From Neocallimastix lanati (nom. inval.) (taxonomy: Eukaryota; Neocallimastigomycota; Neocallimastigomycetes; Neocallimastigales; Neocallimastigaceae): a DNA stretch of 64,000 nucleotides. The translations under genes were made by a program, and so were the position numbers. Below, in pieces: positions 14,760 to 28,415 of the stretch (the first letter of the stretch is position 1; each line of letters starts with the position of its first letter). The stretch is from contig JACVTC010000113.1 of NCBI GenBank assembly GCA_016946835.1, positions 140,001-204,000 on the forward strand, written 5' to 3'. A model generated the notes under the pieces. It worked only from the letters and a program-made list of their open reading frames with translations, was not told the DNA's origin and did not search any database.

Positions 14760-14886
14760 TGAAATTGGTCATCTTCGCATGCGGTTCTTTATACAATTTT
14801 TGGCGACATATATGGGCAGCAGATTGTACAGAATTGGGTCTTTTACTTCTGCTCACAAAGTCATGATGAACATGATATATCTCCAC
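14760..14886 (-). pseudogene. Possible MobA/MobL-type relaxase N-terminal relic
   Basis: About 42 codons read EIYHVHHDFVSRS, then NSVQSAAHICRQKLY. This resembles the start of bacterial MobA/MobL (MOBQ) relaxases, which typically begin xIYHxxxxxxSRSxGxSxVxxAAYRxGEKLx. The frame opens with GTG, not ATG, and runs into a poly-A tract (poly-T on the plus strand, 14722-14758), after which nothing recognisable continues. No catalytic histidine triad can be seen because only the first segment survives. The surrounding 1.1 kb is noticeably less AT-rich than the rest of the window. The resemblance is short and was judged by eye, so chance similarity remains possible. If real, it marks decayed bacterial mobile DNA inserted into the fungal chromosome. 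Confidence 0.35.
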
Positions 14887-15362
14887 AAAAACACCTAAAC
14901 CATATCTAAGCTGTAGGCTACTTTATCTGATGTGCTAAAACTTATCAACAAATTTATTTATAAGAATCTTTAAGTTTTAAATCCCTTTAGTAGCAAGTAT
15001 ATCTTTGTACTGATAATCTGTTTTTGATCTTTATCAATTCTTCATATGCCCATGTCTCTTCAAGCTTTTTTTTTTTTTTTTTTTTTTTTCTTTCCCTAAG
15101 AACTTGAAATAATATCTTATTGTACTTACGAAGCATTGCGCCACCTTGATAAAAATGATTATTCCACAAGGTTAATTGCCTCGATTTTCATTGGTCTTAA
15201 AATTATGATTATTTACTGTTGATTATCGCTTGCGCTCCATACCAGATACTCTCCCTATAAGAACGCATTAACCTCTCCATGAGATATATTAAAATTTTTA
15301 AAATAATTTAACCTTTGATTTCTGAAAAAATACACTTCGATTATTGTTGAAAAACTACGGGG

Positions 15363-15860
15363 CTAAAGATTGGAAGCTTTAACCCTATCATTAAACAGTT
15401 TGCGTAATAAATCAGCCCAAGGATTCTTCTTTTGGAAATCATATTCCGATGTGCCTCTGTTCTCGAAATTATTTCTATATGAACTTGTTGCACGACTAGC
15501 TTCTAACTCTTGATAATTTTGTTCATATATCCGTAGCAATTTTGAATAATGATGCGCCTTTTCATTATCTACAAGACCAAGATTTTTTATTAATTTCCTA
15601 GCATTCTCAAATTTAATATTTCCCATTAGGTTAACTATTCGATCACCGACTATACTCATTGCTTTCCAATCCGCCAATTTGTTTACCTCAGTTCCTACAT
15701 TTCCTTCTATAATCTTTTGCACACTATTAAAAACATTTTTATGCCTTTCACTGAAATCCTTATTTGATTCCGGATATTCACCATTTTCGATAAAGTTACG
15801 TATTGCTCTTTCAAAAGCATAATCGACCTTACCCAATGATGTCCCAACAAGATTATTCAT
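15363..15860 (-). CDS. Unrecognised 165-aa ORF in a less AT-rich island
   Basis: An ATG-initiated, uninterrupted frame of 165 codons. The product is charged and predicted to be mostly helical, without signal peptide, membrane segment or low-complexity run. It ends NPWADLLRKLFNDRVKASNL. Asn runs, present in most other large ORFs here, are absent, and G+C is clearly above the local background. It lies 0.5 kb upstream, on the same strand, of the relaxase-like relic, so it could be part of the same horizontally acquired, bacterial-looking segment. I do not recognise the family. It could also be the end of a larger gene whose upstream part has decayed; only ATT/ACT microsatellite sequence lies upstream. 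Confidence 0.4.
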   Translation of the reverse strand: MNNLVGTSLGKVDYAFERAIRNFIENGEYPESNKDFSERHKNVFNSVQKIIEGNVGTEVNKLADWKAMSIVGDRIVNLMGNIKFENARKLIKNLGLVDNEKAHHYSKLLRIYEQNYQELEASRATSSYRNNFENRGTSEYDFQKKNPWADLLRKLFNDRVKASNL

Positions 15861-15955
15861 GCTAACAACAGTAATAATAATAATACTAATAATACTAATA
15901 AATTTATATTAATGCTTTGTCCTATAAGAATTTACATATAAATGATAAATTAGAC

Positions 15956-15986
<31 letters not shown>

Positions 15987-16163
15987 AAATTATTAATGAA
16001 AATGTAACATTTATAAAATTGGGATTTAGATTAAAAGATAAAAACTATATATAAAAGTAATTTTTAATTTGTATAATTCGTTTTGCTCTATAGTTGTTCA
16101 CTTAAAAATAAAAACTTTTTAATACTTTATTTATTATTATTTAATTATTTAATTTTCTATTAT

Positions 16164-16194
<31 letters not shown>

Positions 16195-16797
16195 ATATAA
16201 AAAATTTAAAACAATTTTTAGAATATTAACTTTAATATAAATAAAATAATTTTAAAAAACACTTTTTTTTATAATATTAATAGATTAAAAATACTTTGGA
16301 TATGTTGCTTCACATAAATTACATAAATAGTATATTTACTATTTTTAATATTTATTATATTATATTTTATATTTATTTATAAATGTACATTTTTAATACA
16401 TACATTAATATTCTAAAATAAGATTGGGTAAATATCTATTCTCCAATGAAATTATTTTAAGCCACATAAACTTTAAATGACTAATTCGACCAATATGTCA
16501 AAATTTTTTAACACTCTTTTCTTTTGCAAGCATAAAATATTTTAAGGTAATGAATGAATGATGAATGAATTATTTGATGGTTTGAATGTGTTTTGGTTTA
16601 TGGTTGTTTAGATTTTGGTTGTTTTTAATTATTGTCCAAAAATTGTTTATTAATCCATCCAAGATAAAGATAGATTGATAATTATTATGTATTTAATAAA
16701 AGCTATAATTTTCCTCTATGTATAAGTATGTATTTGAATAAATAATTGTATCATATGATTAATACAATATTTATTATTGATTATTAAAAAAAAAGAT
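15861..16797. other. Spacer and presumed RPS19 promoter region
   Basis: AT-rich DNA. The last 300 bases before the eS19 start are somewhat richer in G (GGTTTATGGTTG-like segments at 16577-16625), which fits a promoter and 5' UTR, but I cannot point to a defined element. Confidence 0.45.
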
Positions 16798-17387
16798 ATG
16801 GCTGGAACAACTGTTAAAGACGTAAACCCACACGTTTTCGTTAAGGCCTACGCTGCCTACCTCAAAAAGACCGGTAAATTAGAAGTCCCAAAATGGGTTG
16901 ATCTTGTCAAAACTGCCACTTTCAAGGAACTTGCTCCATACAGTCAAGATTGGTACTACATTCGTGCCGGTAAGTTTTTTTTTCTAATAAAATAAATTGT
17001 AAAATATATGAATTTATAATTAATATAAAATTTCAAAAAATAATAGCCTCCATTGCTCGCCATATCTACCTTCGTCAAGGTGTTGGTATTGGTGCCCTCC
17101 GTAAGAAGCACGGTAGTACTTGCAACCGTGGTACTCGTCCATCCCATCACTGTGATGCCTCTGGTAACATCTTAAGAAAAATCGTCCAAGGTTTAGAAAA
17201 GATGGATATTCTTGAAAAGGACAACAACGGGTAAGTTTAATAAAATTAATAATTTTCAATGCTTAAAACTTAATATTAATATGTATTTATATATATAAAT
17301 ATCGAAACAATAAGTGGTCGTCGTATTACCCAAAACGGTCGCAAGAGCTTAGATTTAATTGCTTCCCAAATTGTTCGTGAAGAATAA
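16798..17387 (+). CDS. RPS19: 40S ribosomal protein eS19
   Basis: Three exons (16798-16969, 17047-17230, 17315-17387) joined by two introns of 77 and 84 bases give 142 residues, the usual eS19 length. eS19 is a small-subunit head protein needed for 3' maturation of 18S rRNA. Conserved signatures include [46 protein letters not shown] and the C-terminal [20 protein letters not shown]. Both donors are GTAAGT. Codon use differs from the neighbours: many C-ending codons (GCC, GTC, AAG, CTC), as expected for a highly expressed gene. The start ATG follows an A-rich stretch and matches the family start (MAG.TVKDV). The identification is secure. Confidence 0.97.
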
Positions 17388-18114
17388 ATATAAAATTGCA
17401 AAAAATATTTTTGTTAATCAGAAATAAAATTTAAAACATTAAAATATTAAATTTGATTTCTTTTTAAATTAAAAAGGGGAGTTCTTAAAACAAAAATAAT
17501 GAAAAATCTATTTAATTTCGAAAATTTTATGTGTTATTAATATATATTTTTAGTGTAAAGGACATTTGTTTAAAGAGGTAACGGAAATGGAAACAATTAT
17601 CAAAAATGTAGAGAAAACATGTAGGATTATTGAACAAAATAACAGTTTTAAAAAGTATATATATGTATAATTTATAATACGGAATATTAAATGATGCAAA
17701 TAAAATCTATATGAAAGCAATTTTTTTTTTGGAAATAAATTTGTAATAATGAAAGATTTTATATAAATTTATATAAATTGTAATAACTTATATGAGGGAA
17801 CTATTGGATTATCAAATTGTGAAGAATAATATTTATGAGTAGTTTAAAAAATATGGATAGTAGGATATCATTATATATAGGATAAATTTTATAAAATTTG
17901 TTTGGTGTTAATGTTTACTTATAAAAATAATTATTAAAAGTATTAAATTAAAGATGTTTTTTAGTTTAGAAGTATTTTAATACAATAAAAAGAAAATAAT
18001 AAAAATTGATTATTGTGTATTTTCTTTAATAATAAAATAAAGTTTAGTTTAAATTTATGAATTTATTCATTTCTATAATATAGAGTTATAAAAGTAGTAT
18101 TTATTTTGATTTAT
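17388..18114. other. Intergenic DNA between convergent RPS19 and MEA1-like genes
   Basis: Holds the two facing 3' UTRs. It is slightly richer in G than other spacers but contains no open frame or RNA gene that I can support. Confidence 0.5.
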
Positions 18115-19059
18115 TTATTTTTTTATAACTTCAGGCATCCAAAGTGATTCAGGAATTTGTTTAGCCCATTCGGGTATTGAACTTTCAGGTATATTTATTT
18201 TTGCCATAACTGAACTTATTACATTTAAGTCATCTATATATATTTATATATATAAATTAGAATAAATAAATTAAATTATAATTGATAATAAAAATATAAT
18301 TTTAAACCTTCTGGTATTTCGTCATCTTTTGTAGTTTCAATAACTAATTTATTTTTTAACATCTAAGAATATTTAAAAAAAAATAATATTTTAATGAATT
18401 ATGTTTTAAATTATATTTTTGGTTATTATTATTATCTTTATTATTTATTTTTAATTCTATTTATTTATTTATTTATTGTACTTCTTCTTGCTTCTTTTGC
18501 ATTTTTTCCTTAACATCATTATCATCTTCATCTTCTTCATCTTCTTCATCTTCATCATCATCTAATAAGCAATATCCATTTAATGGCATATATCCTTCAT
18601 AAGGGTCCTCCAATTCATTATCTGATGAATTTTCATTACTATCATTACTTTTAAATGAAATATTATCGTCAAAAATACTATCTTCTTGTTGTGTCACATT
18701 ATTTTCATTTAAATTATTTTCTTTATTATCAATATTGTTATTAATATTATTATCAATTTCATTATTTGAATTTTCATTATTATCAATATTGTTATTAATA
18801 TTATTATCAATTTCATTATTTGAATTTTCATTATTATCAATATTGTTAATATTTTCTTTATTCTTATTATCCTTATTGTTATTATTTTCTATATTTCCAT
18901 TTTCTATATTTTCAGTTTCAATTTCAGTTTTAATTTCTTCTTCTAACAGAAAAAAAAATATATATTAAAAAATCATTATTATTAAAATATTCAAAATAAA
19001 ATAAATTATAAATAAATATTTATTTGATAGTATAATATATGTATTTTACCTTTATTCAT
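18115..19059 (-). CDS. MEA1: MEA1-like acidic protein
   Basis: Four exons (19059-19050, 18942-18482, 18362-18308, 18233-18115) encode 214 residues. The C-terminus, VMAKINIPESSIPEWAKQIP, matches the conserved end of animal MEA1 (male-enhanced antigen 1: MAGVSLPAPGVPAWAREI). An internal GYMPLNGY followed by an acidic Asp/Glu stretch matches MEA1's GYxPL motif. The molecular function of MEA1 is not established. The N-terminal third is Asn/Glu-rich and contains two copies of an 18-residue unit encoded by a perfect 54-base duplication. The first exon is only 10 bases (MNK plus one base). The internal donor GTACAA is chosen because it keeps frame and avoids a stop three codons on. Confidence 0.65.
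18727..18834. repeat. 54-bp perfect tandem duplication inside the MEA1-like exon
   Basis: Bases 18727-18780 are repeated at 18781-18834. The unit is a multiple of three, so it duplicates 18 Asn/Glu/Ile-rich residues without breaking the frame. Confidence 0.85.
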
Positions 19060-19299
19060 TGCGTTTTTTTTAATTTATTATTATTCTATTGTTATTTTAT
19101 TATTTATATTTGTTATTTTATTATCTATATTTGTTATTTTATTATTTATATTTGTTATTTTATTATTTATATTTATTATTTTATTTTTTAAATTTGTAAT
19201 TTTAATTGTATTTATACTACTTATTTTTTATTTTTATTTCTCTATTGATATTAACTTTCAATTTTTTTTTTTTTTTTTGAAATAGTTTTATCCATATAG

Positions 19300-19335
<36 letters not shown>

Positions 19336-19376
19336 ATATAATAAAGTAAAATAATTTTATTGGTCATTATTTTAAA

Positions 19377-19418
<42 letters not shown>

Positions 19419-19703
19419 TTTTAAATATGAAAAACCGTGATATTCTACAAAATTAATGACTCAAATAATATCAAATACAGTAATAGTAAATATATATATA
19501 TATATATATATAACAACAAATTAAATGCTTCTATAGTTATTAAAATTTCGTAAAAATGAAATCTGTAATAAAACATAAAAAAGTTAATTAGTCTGTTTAA
19601 ATTAAAAGTGAATTTCTAAATTAAATTTCTAAGATATATTAAATATATTTTTATTAATAGTAAAATTTTAATATTATGATAGAATGAAAAATCTATTTGA
19701 TAC

Positions 19704-19776
<73 letters not shown>

Positions 19777-20660
19777 ATTATTATTCTAGTTGTTATTATT
19801 TCCTTTTTATTGTATATAAATATATAATATACATATAATTTTAAATTTTGGTGTTTATATAATTTTAGAATTAAATGAAATTTCATAATTATAATGTCAT
19901 AATATATATATATATCTTTATTATAATAAAATATTTATATGAAACATGTAAATAAATGAATATATATTGAATATTTCTAAATTCAGTCATTTAGATATTC
20001 AAGACTTTAAATATTGGGTTATAAACTGTCAGTTTTATTTAGATATATCATAAATGGTGAGGTATTGAAAAGTAATGAATTAATTCATGATAAAAGGCTA
20101 GGAGAGAGAAAGAGACAGAAAAAAAAAAAAAAAAAAAAAAAAAAGGAATTTCTTAATTAAAGGGTAATTCTGTAATAATATAATTAATAGTGCTAAATGA
20201 CAAACTTTAGTAATATGTTCATCATTTTAAAGATAAATGGGACACAATAATACATATTTATGATTAAATGTCATAATTATTAAATGATTGTTATAATATT
20301 TATCAAGCTTTTTTTTAGTTAACATTTAAGAATTAGTTTAAAATATACTGTAAATAATTATTTTTTAATAATAATAATTATAATAATAATAGTAGAAAAT
20401 TGTTATTTTTTTTTTTCTGCTAATTAAATAAACTATCAACAAATAATAATTTATATCTGATTGTATATAATTATAAATACTTTTTAATTTTATTTATAAA
20501 TATTTATTAATTTTTATGATATATTTATGATAATGTATAATGATAAATATATATATATATATATATATCAATATTTGAATAGGTTGAAGTTTATTAATAT
20601 ATTGCTAAATATTTTTAATTTGATATTTTATTATAATAATAATAAAATTATTTAATTTTA
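19060..20660. other. Intergenic AT-rich DNA
   Basis: Contains an (ATT)n run at 19706-19775, TA dinucleotide runs and a 25-base poly-A at about 20120-20144. It covers the MEA1-like 5' flank and the 3' flank of receptor A. No gene seen. Confidence 0.6.
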
Positions 20661-21592
20661 TTAATCATTATTAATTTGAATAATATATTCATTAGACGTT
20701 TTACTATTGTTATCACAAGATTTTTGTTTCGAAATGCTCATTTTTCTCGTTTTTTCATAATTATTACTATAAGTACTATGCTTACTGTAATAACTATCAT
20801 TACTAAGGTCACTATGCACACTTTGCTCTCTATAACGAGAAGTACTGTGTATTTTATTTACTTGTCCGTTGATTTTCATATCATTATCTTCATCCTGATT
20901 ATCATTATGAAATCTTCTTAAACTTAAATCGTCAAGTGATAAGCTTTTTGTATGCGTTTTACTTAATTTATTTATTTTTGTTACATTTTCATTTTTATCA
21001 AAATTATTCATTTTATTATGATCAAAATTATCTATACTATTATTATTTAACTTATCAGTTTTGTAGGTTGCCACATTATTATATTCTCTTAATAGTCTGT
21101 TGGTAGTATTTATCTCAGTTTTTTGTATATTAGAATCCGTATTTTTAATTATATTACTAAATCCTTCTGCTAGAGTTTTACTATTAATTGATTCATTAGG
21201 TATTACTTTATTTATTGAATAATTACTTGTTGAACAAACAGAAACATTACTGACTTTCATATATTTCATATTATTGATTTTATTTAGTGCTATTGGAGTA
21301 TAGTCTGGAACTTTTACTTTATTATCTTGATAATTATTAATACAATGCTTTAATATATATTTACACTTATTACTACTTTCTGTTGTTTCATTTAAGGTAT
21401 GATAATTGGGTTTTAATTTATTCTTTGTTTTATTGTATAAATGGTATACATCAGCATTCATATAGAATGATGTAGAATTATGAAATTTTTTATCTTGGTT
21501 TTTATTGTTATTTTCATTGTTATCATCACCATTATTATTATACTTATCATTATTATTACTATTATCAATATTGTCATTATCATTATTATTAC

Positions 21593-21682
<90 letters not shown>

Positions 21683-21707
21683 TATTACTATTATCAATAT
21701 TATCATA

Positions 21708-21748
<41 letters not shown>

Positions 21749-22771
21749 CATTGATATAATTGTTATTACAATTAAATAATTCAAGATGATTATATTGATT
21801 AGGTATACTTAATAAATTATAACTAGATAAATGGTTGATATTATTTTCATCAAAAACATTTTTTGATAGAGGTTCTATTCCAAAACAGTCATCTATATTT
21901 TGATTTATTATCTCTTCTAAAACATTTAGCCATCTTTTATATTCATTTTCATCTTCAATTAAAAAATCAAACCATAATTTATTATTATCGACTGAAAATC
22001 TAATTATTTTTTCTTCCGTTAGGTTTGTGCTTTTTTTTAATGTTATATCAAGTAAAGATATAATATGCTTTTTAGCTTCGGATGGAACAGATTTTTTTTT
22101 ATTTTTCCTTTTTCTTGTATTGTTTTTAGAAATATCATTTAATACTTTTATGGACATGAATTTTATATTGATAAATAAAATGACATCGCATTGTACAAAT
22201 TCTTTGGTTGGTAGCTTATTTGTATATCTTGAATTTCTTACTAATAATATTCCTTTTAATATATTCATATTGAAATCATTACTATTAACGGTAAAACATG
22301 AAGATGTATTCGATTCTGAATCATTATCTATATCAGTTTTTGAAAGTATATAATCTCTATTTAATTGGATGGTATTATAATTACTGAAACTTTGATTTGT
22401 ATAATCATTATTTGTAGTACTAATACTGTAGGAATTATTTATATTATTTGATTTATATTCTTCAAGTATTTCCGTGTTTAATATGTTATTCTTTTTTTTA
22501 ACTCTAATAATTATATGTGATTTTTTTGCTTTCATTATCTTCTTTTTATATTTCTTTTTACTATATTCCGCTTCCTTATAATTAAATATTGAAATAATAA
22601 TTGTTTTAAAGAGCGTAATCAAAATAAATAAAATATAAAATAGTATTATGATGGATTTTATTAAAAATAATATATAAATATTTCCAATATACATTAATTC
22701 TAAACTTATCAGTAATAGATTCATATCAATTAAATCTTTAATTATATTTTAATTTTAATTTTAATTTTATT

Positions 22772-22820
<49 letters not shown>

Positions 22821-24790
22821 TATAAAGATAATTATAAATAATAATAAATATTTTTAATTTAATAATGATACTCTATATAAAGTTATATATATTTTCAATA
22901 AATAATTTATAATATATGATAATTACAACGAAAGACTCTGCTAATTTTTTCATTTTCGTAGAATTTTGATGTAATACTCTTAATTTTATTTGATATACGC
23001 CATCCGAGAGTAATAACACTAATATAAATTACAATTAATAATATATAAATAATGACTGATATATATCTTTTATTTTTACATATATAGAATTTTTGAATTC
23101 CATTTGAATCAATTCTTATTGTTTTAGCTTTTTGTATTAGAGGATCATATATTTGAATAATAATATTTAATATGGAAACAAATAAAATATTAAAAAATAA
23201 TATAGATGCTAATAATTTATCTTTTACGAAAAATTTGACTTTTTTATTGTTATTATTTAGTATTAGATATAATCTAATTAACTTTATATTATCATAATAA
23301 AGTTACGAAAAAGAATATATTTTAAATAAAATTTAATATTTATGAATATTTGTAAATATATAAATATACAATATTAATTATAAATATTTATTATTTATTA
23401 TTATTATTATTATATATTATATATTATATTTTATATATTATATATTATATATTATATATTTTATACTATTATTATTAATAATAATATTATTATTAAATGT
23501 TGGATATTTGGATATCATACCCGAATTATAAGTATCCACAAAATTATTGTATTAGATAAGTTAATTATCCACATTTTTAAAGAGCATATAATACCTTTTA
23601 AACTACCAATTAGACTAAATACAATAAAGGATTGTAGATATAATCCAAAAAGTAATATTATATTTGAGGATACATTTGATCGTTCAATGACTTTTAGTTT
23701 TCTATATTTAAATATTAAATATACCACATATAATATTACAAATTGACATATTAATGTACATATAATGACAGCTATTGTTATTGGATTTGAAAGCTTAATA
23801 TAATTAACTATTTAGTAATATATATATATATATAATATTTATTATTATATATTTATATTTATTTCTATTTTTAACTTAAGTTAAAGTTAATATAATTATA
23901 TATATATTTATTACTATTTGTATATGATTTTATTTTTTTTATAGCCTCTTCAGGTGTCAATGAATTTTCTAATGCTTTATATATCGATTCATATACGATT
24001 CTGGAATATTCAATATAATCTTCATTTTCTGATGGTCTATTAATTCCTTGAAGTTCTATATATATATCGCACATAATAACATTACATATATCATTATCTT
24101 TTAAAATTATTGTATTATATTTAAAATAAAATTAGAACTATAGAATATAGATATATTATATTTTTAAAAAATTTTTTACATTATGATTCAAACTATAAAA
24201 AAAAAAAAAATTTATATATATTACCATAATACAATGATTTAATAGTTGGCAATAAACCAAAATTTAATGCTCTTTGCTTTTGTACATACTCTCCCGAGAG
24301 AAATTCAACTACTTTTGCTGCAATAAATGGTTTTTTTGAATACTTAGACACTCCAATATTCCAACCACCGAGAGTTGATGCAGAAAAACCTTTTTTTTTT
24401 CCAGGTAATTTTGCTACACCAAATGGAAAACTAATACCTGTTATATTAAATGATTTTATTGTGCCCTGAATACTACTGGGCCAATTTCTTAAAAATAAAA
24501 CATTTCCTTTCTCCCATCTTTCTAATGAATGTGATTCATCATAAATTAGTGCTTCATCTATATTTATATATTGATTTTTTATAATAAATTTATAAATAAT
24601 AATATATAATATAATAATATTTATAATAATAATAAATAATAATAAAAATAATTAATAAGGTAAATATAAATACTACTGCTACTACTATTAATACTAATAC
24701 TAATACTAATACTAATACTAATACTAATACTAATACTAATACTAATACTAATACTAATAATACTAATAATACTAATAATACTAATAATAC

Positions 24791-24821
<31 letters not shown>

Positions 24822-24909
24822 AATAATTAATAATAATAATAATAATTAATAATAATAATATTATTATTATTAATAATTAATAATAATAATTAATAATAAT
24901 CATAATAAT

Positions 24910-24941
<32 letters not shown>

Positions 24942-24950
24942 ATTATTATT

Positions 24951-24981
<31 letters not shown>

Positions 24982-25286
24982 TTATTTTATTTATTATTGG
25001 AAAAATAAAATAATATTATATATTTTAATTTATATTATTATAATTATTTTTAATACTTGAGATAACGGATTTATCCAAAAAAGATATAAGCTTTTTTAAT
25101 GCTGTCAATGAAAACTTATCATTAAAATAATCAATTTTTGTATCAAGGTTATCTCTATATGAATATATCCATTCATAAATGTTGCATGTTAATCCTTCAT
25201 ATGCTATTAATTAATAATAATAATAATAATATTTTTAATAAATTTGGTTATTCATAAAAATTAATAATAAAACATTTTTTTTTAAA

Positions 25287-25336
<50 letters not shown>

Positions 25337-26199
25337 TTTGAATTGTCCAGCAAATCCTTCTAACTCTTTATTTCCATTTTCTTTTTCCTTTTCTATAATA
25401 TACAATGTTGTATTTTCTAATTCATCCCAAGTTAATGGTACTCTCTTTTTATATTTTTCCAATAAATCTTTTCTATACAATAGTATACCATAATCTGAAA
25501 ATAATGGCTATTATATATAATGTTTTATTATTTTAATATATTTATTATAATTAATATATAAAAATTATTATATTTTGAATTTAATATATAGTAATATTAC
25601 AAGTGCTTTTAATTTATTTTCATGTTTACATGTATTTAAATTGATTTGATTATGTTTTTTAACTGATTCAGAGTTAATTTTTCCTTGAAGATTAAGTAAG
25701 TGCTCAGCATATCTTCCTGTCCATATACAATCAATCATAAAAAAATCATATTTACTACTTTTTCCATTAAGCAGTTGTGTTAGAATTTTTTCATAATCAG
25801 TTTCTTGAACTGATGTATTGGCATATGTTAATTCAAAAGTAATACTTTTATAATTCGCTAAATTTTCTGGTGCCCATTCTTCCAATAATTTTTCAAATAA
25901 TTCTTTTTCGATAGTAGCATTAGTTATCCCTGGCAACGAAGTACCGAATAGTCCTTTTATTGTAATATTTTCATTGTTATTATTACCTCTCTTATGTATA
26001 TAGTTGTTATTACTATTTTTTTCATTATTATTATTTTTATTATCAATAATTACTTGAAAATTTTTGGAATCATTTAATATATAAGTGTAACTTTTTATTG
26101 TTACATTATATTTTATTTTATCAATTTCTATATATGTGTTTTTCTCAAAGGTAATATATTTACTATTATTATTATAATTATTATTATTATAATTATAAC

Positions 26200-26245
<46 letters not shown>

Positions 26246-26602
26246 GTCGAGGTAATCAAAAATCTCTTTGCTTGTTTTTATAGATGAATTTGTTATCAAC
26301 ATATTTGATATATTTAACATTTTATCTACATTTTTTGTATATTCATCAATATGTTGTCTTTTTGTGTGAATAGAATACTTGGAATTATTAGAAAAAAATT
26401 CTAAATAAATAATAATAAATAATATATATAAATTAATATAATAATTAATAAATTTAAAAATAATATATATAAATACAAATAATAATATAAAAAAAGATAA
26501 ATATTTACCTATAATTAATGTTATACTAAGTAAAATAAGGAGGAATATTAAGAATAATTTATTTAATAGGTTTTTTTCACATTTTATATCTTTGATATCC
26601 AT
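20661..26602 (-). CDS. Receptor A: solute-binding-protein ectodomain, class C 7TM, PH-like domain
   Basis: Nine exons (26602-26509, 26400-25601, 25507-25336, 25203-25057, 24557-24225, 24097-23915, 23807-23521, 23281-22927, 22735-20661) give 1481 residues. A signal anchor (about residues 12-31) leads into an Asn-rich linker. A bacterial family-1/8 type extracellular solute-binding domain follows, to about residue 575: KYDFFMIDCIWTGRYAEHLL, YGILLYRKDLLEKY, PLTWDELE, STLGGWNIGVSKYS. Residues about 580-840 carry seven hydrophobic segments with the class C GPCR pattern (TM1 then YRKLKVIERSN; DPLIQKAKT between TM4 and TM5). The cytosolic part has a PH-like domain (about 945-1080; LKGILLVRNS ... FDFLIEDENEYKRWLNVLEE) and an Asn-rich tail. 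By family knowledge such receptors are plasma-membrane sensors; sugar ligand and G-protein coupling are inferred. Receptor B is a tandem paralogue. Intron 4 is expanded by a TTAGTA repeat. Confidence 0.85.
21580..21760 (-). repeat. In-frame AAT microsatellites (poly-Asn) in the receptor A tail
   Basis: Two long (ATT)n runs (about 21591-21675 and 21706-21747) encode asparagine runs of about 28 and 14 in the last exon, separated by Asp/Ser-containing imperfect repeats. Confidence 0.9.
24680..24790 (-). repeat. Hexanucleotide TTAGTA repeat in receptor A intron 4
   Basis: The plus strand reads (ACTAAT)n for about 75 bases, then (AATACT)n variants; the transcript strand is therefore (TTAGTA)n. 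It lies wholly in the intron between exons 4 and 5, which is 499 bases here but 119 bases in receptor B. Confidence 0.85.
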
Positions 26603-28415
<1,813 letters not shown>

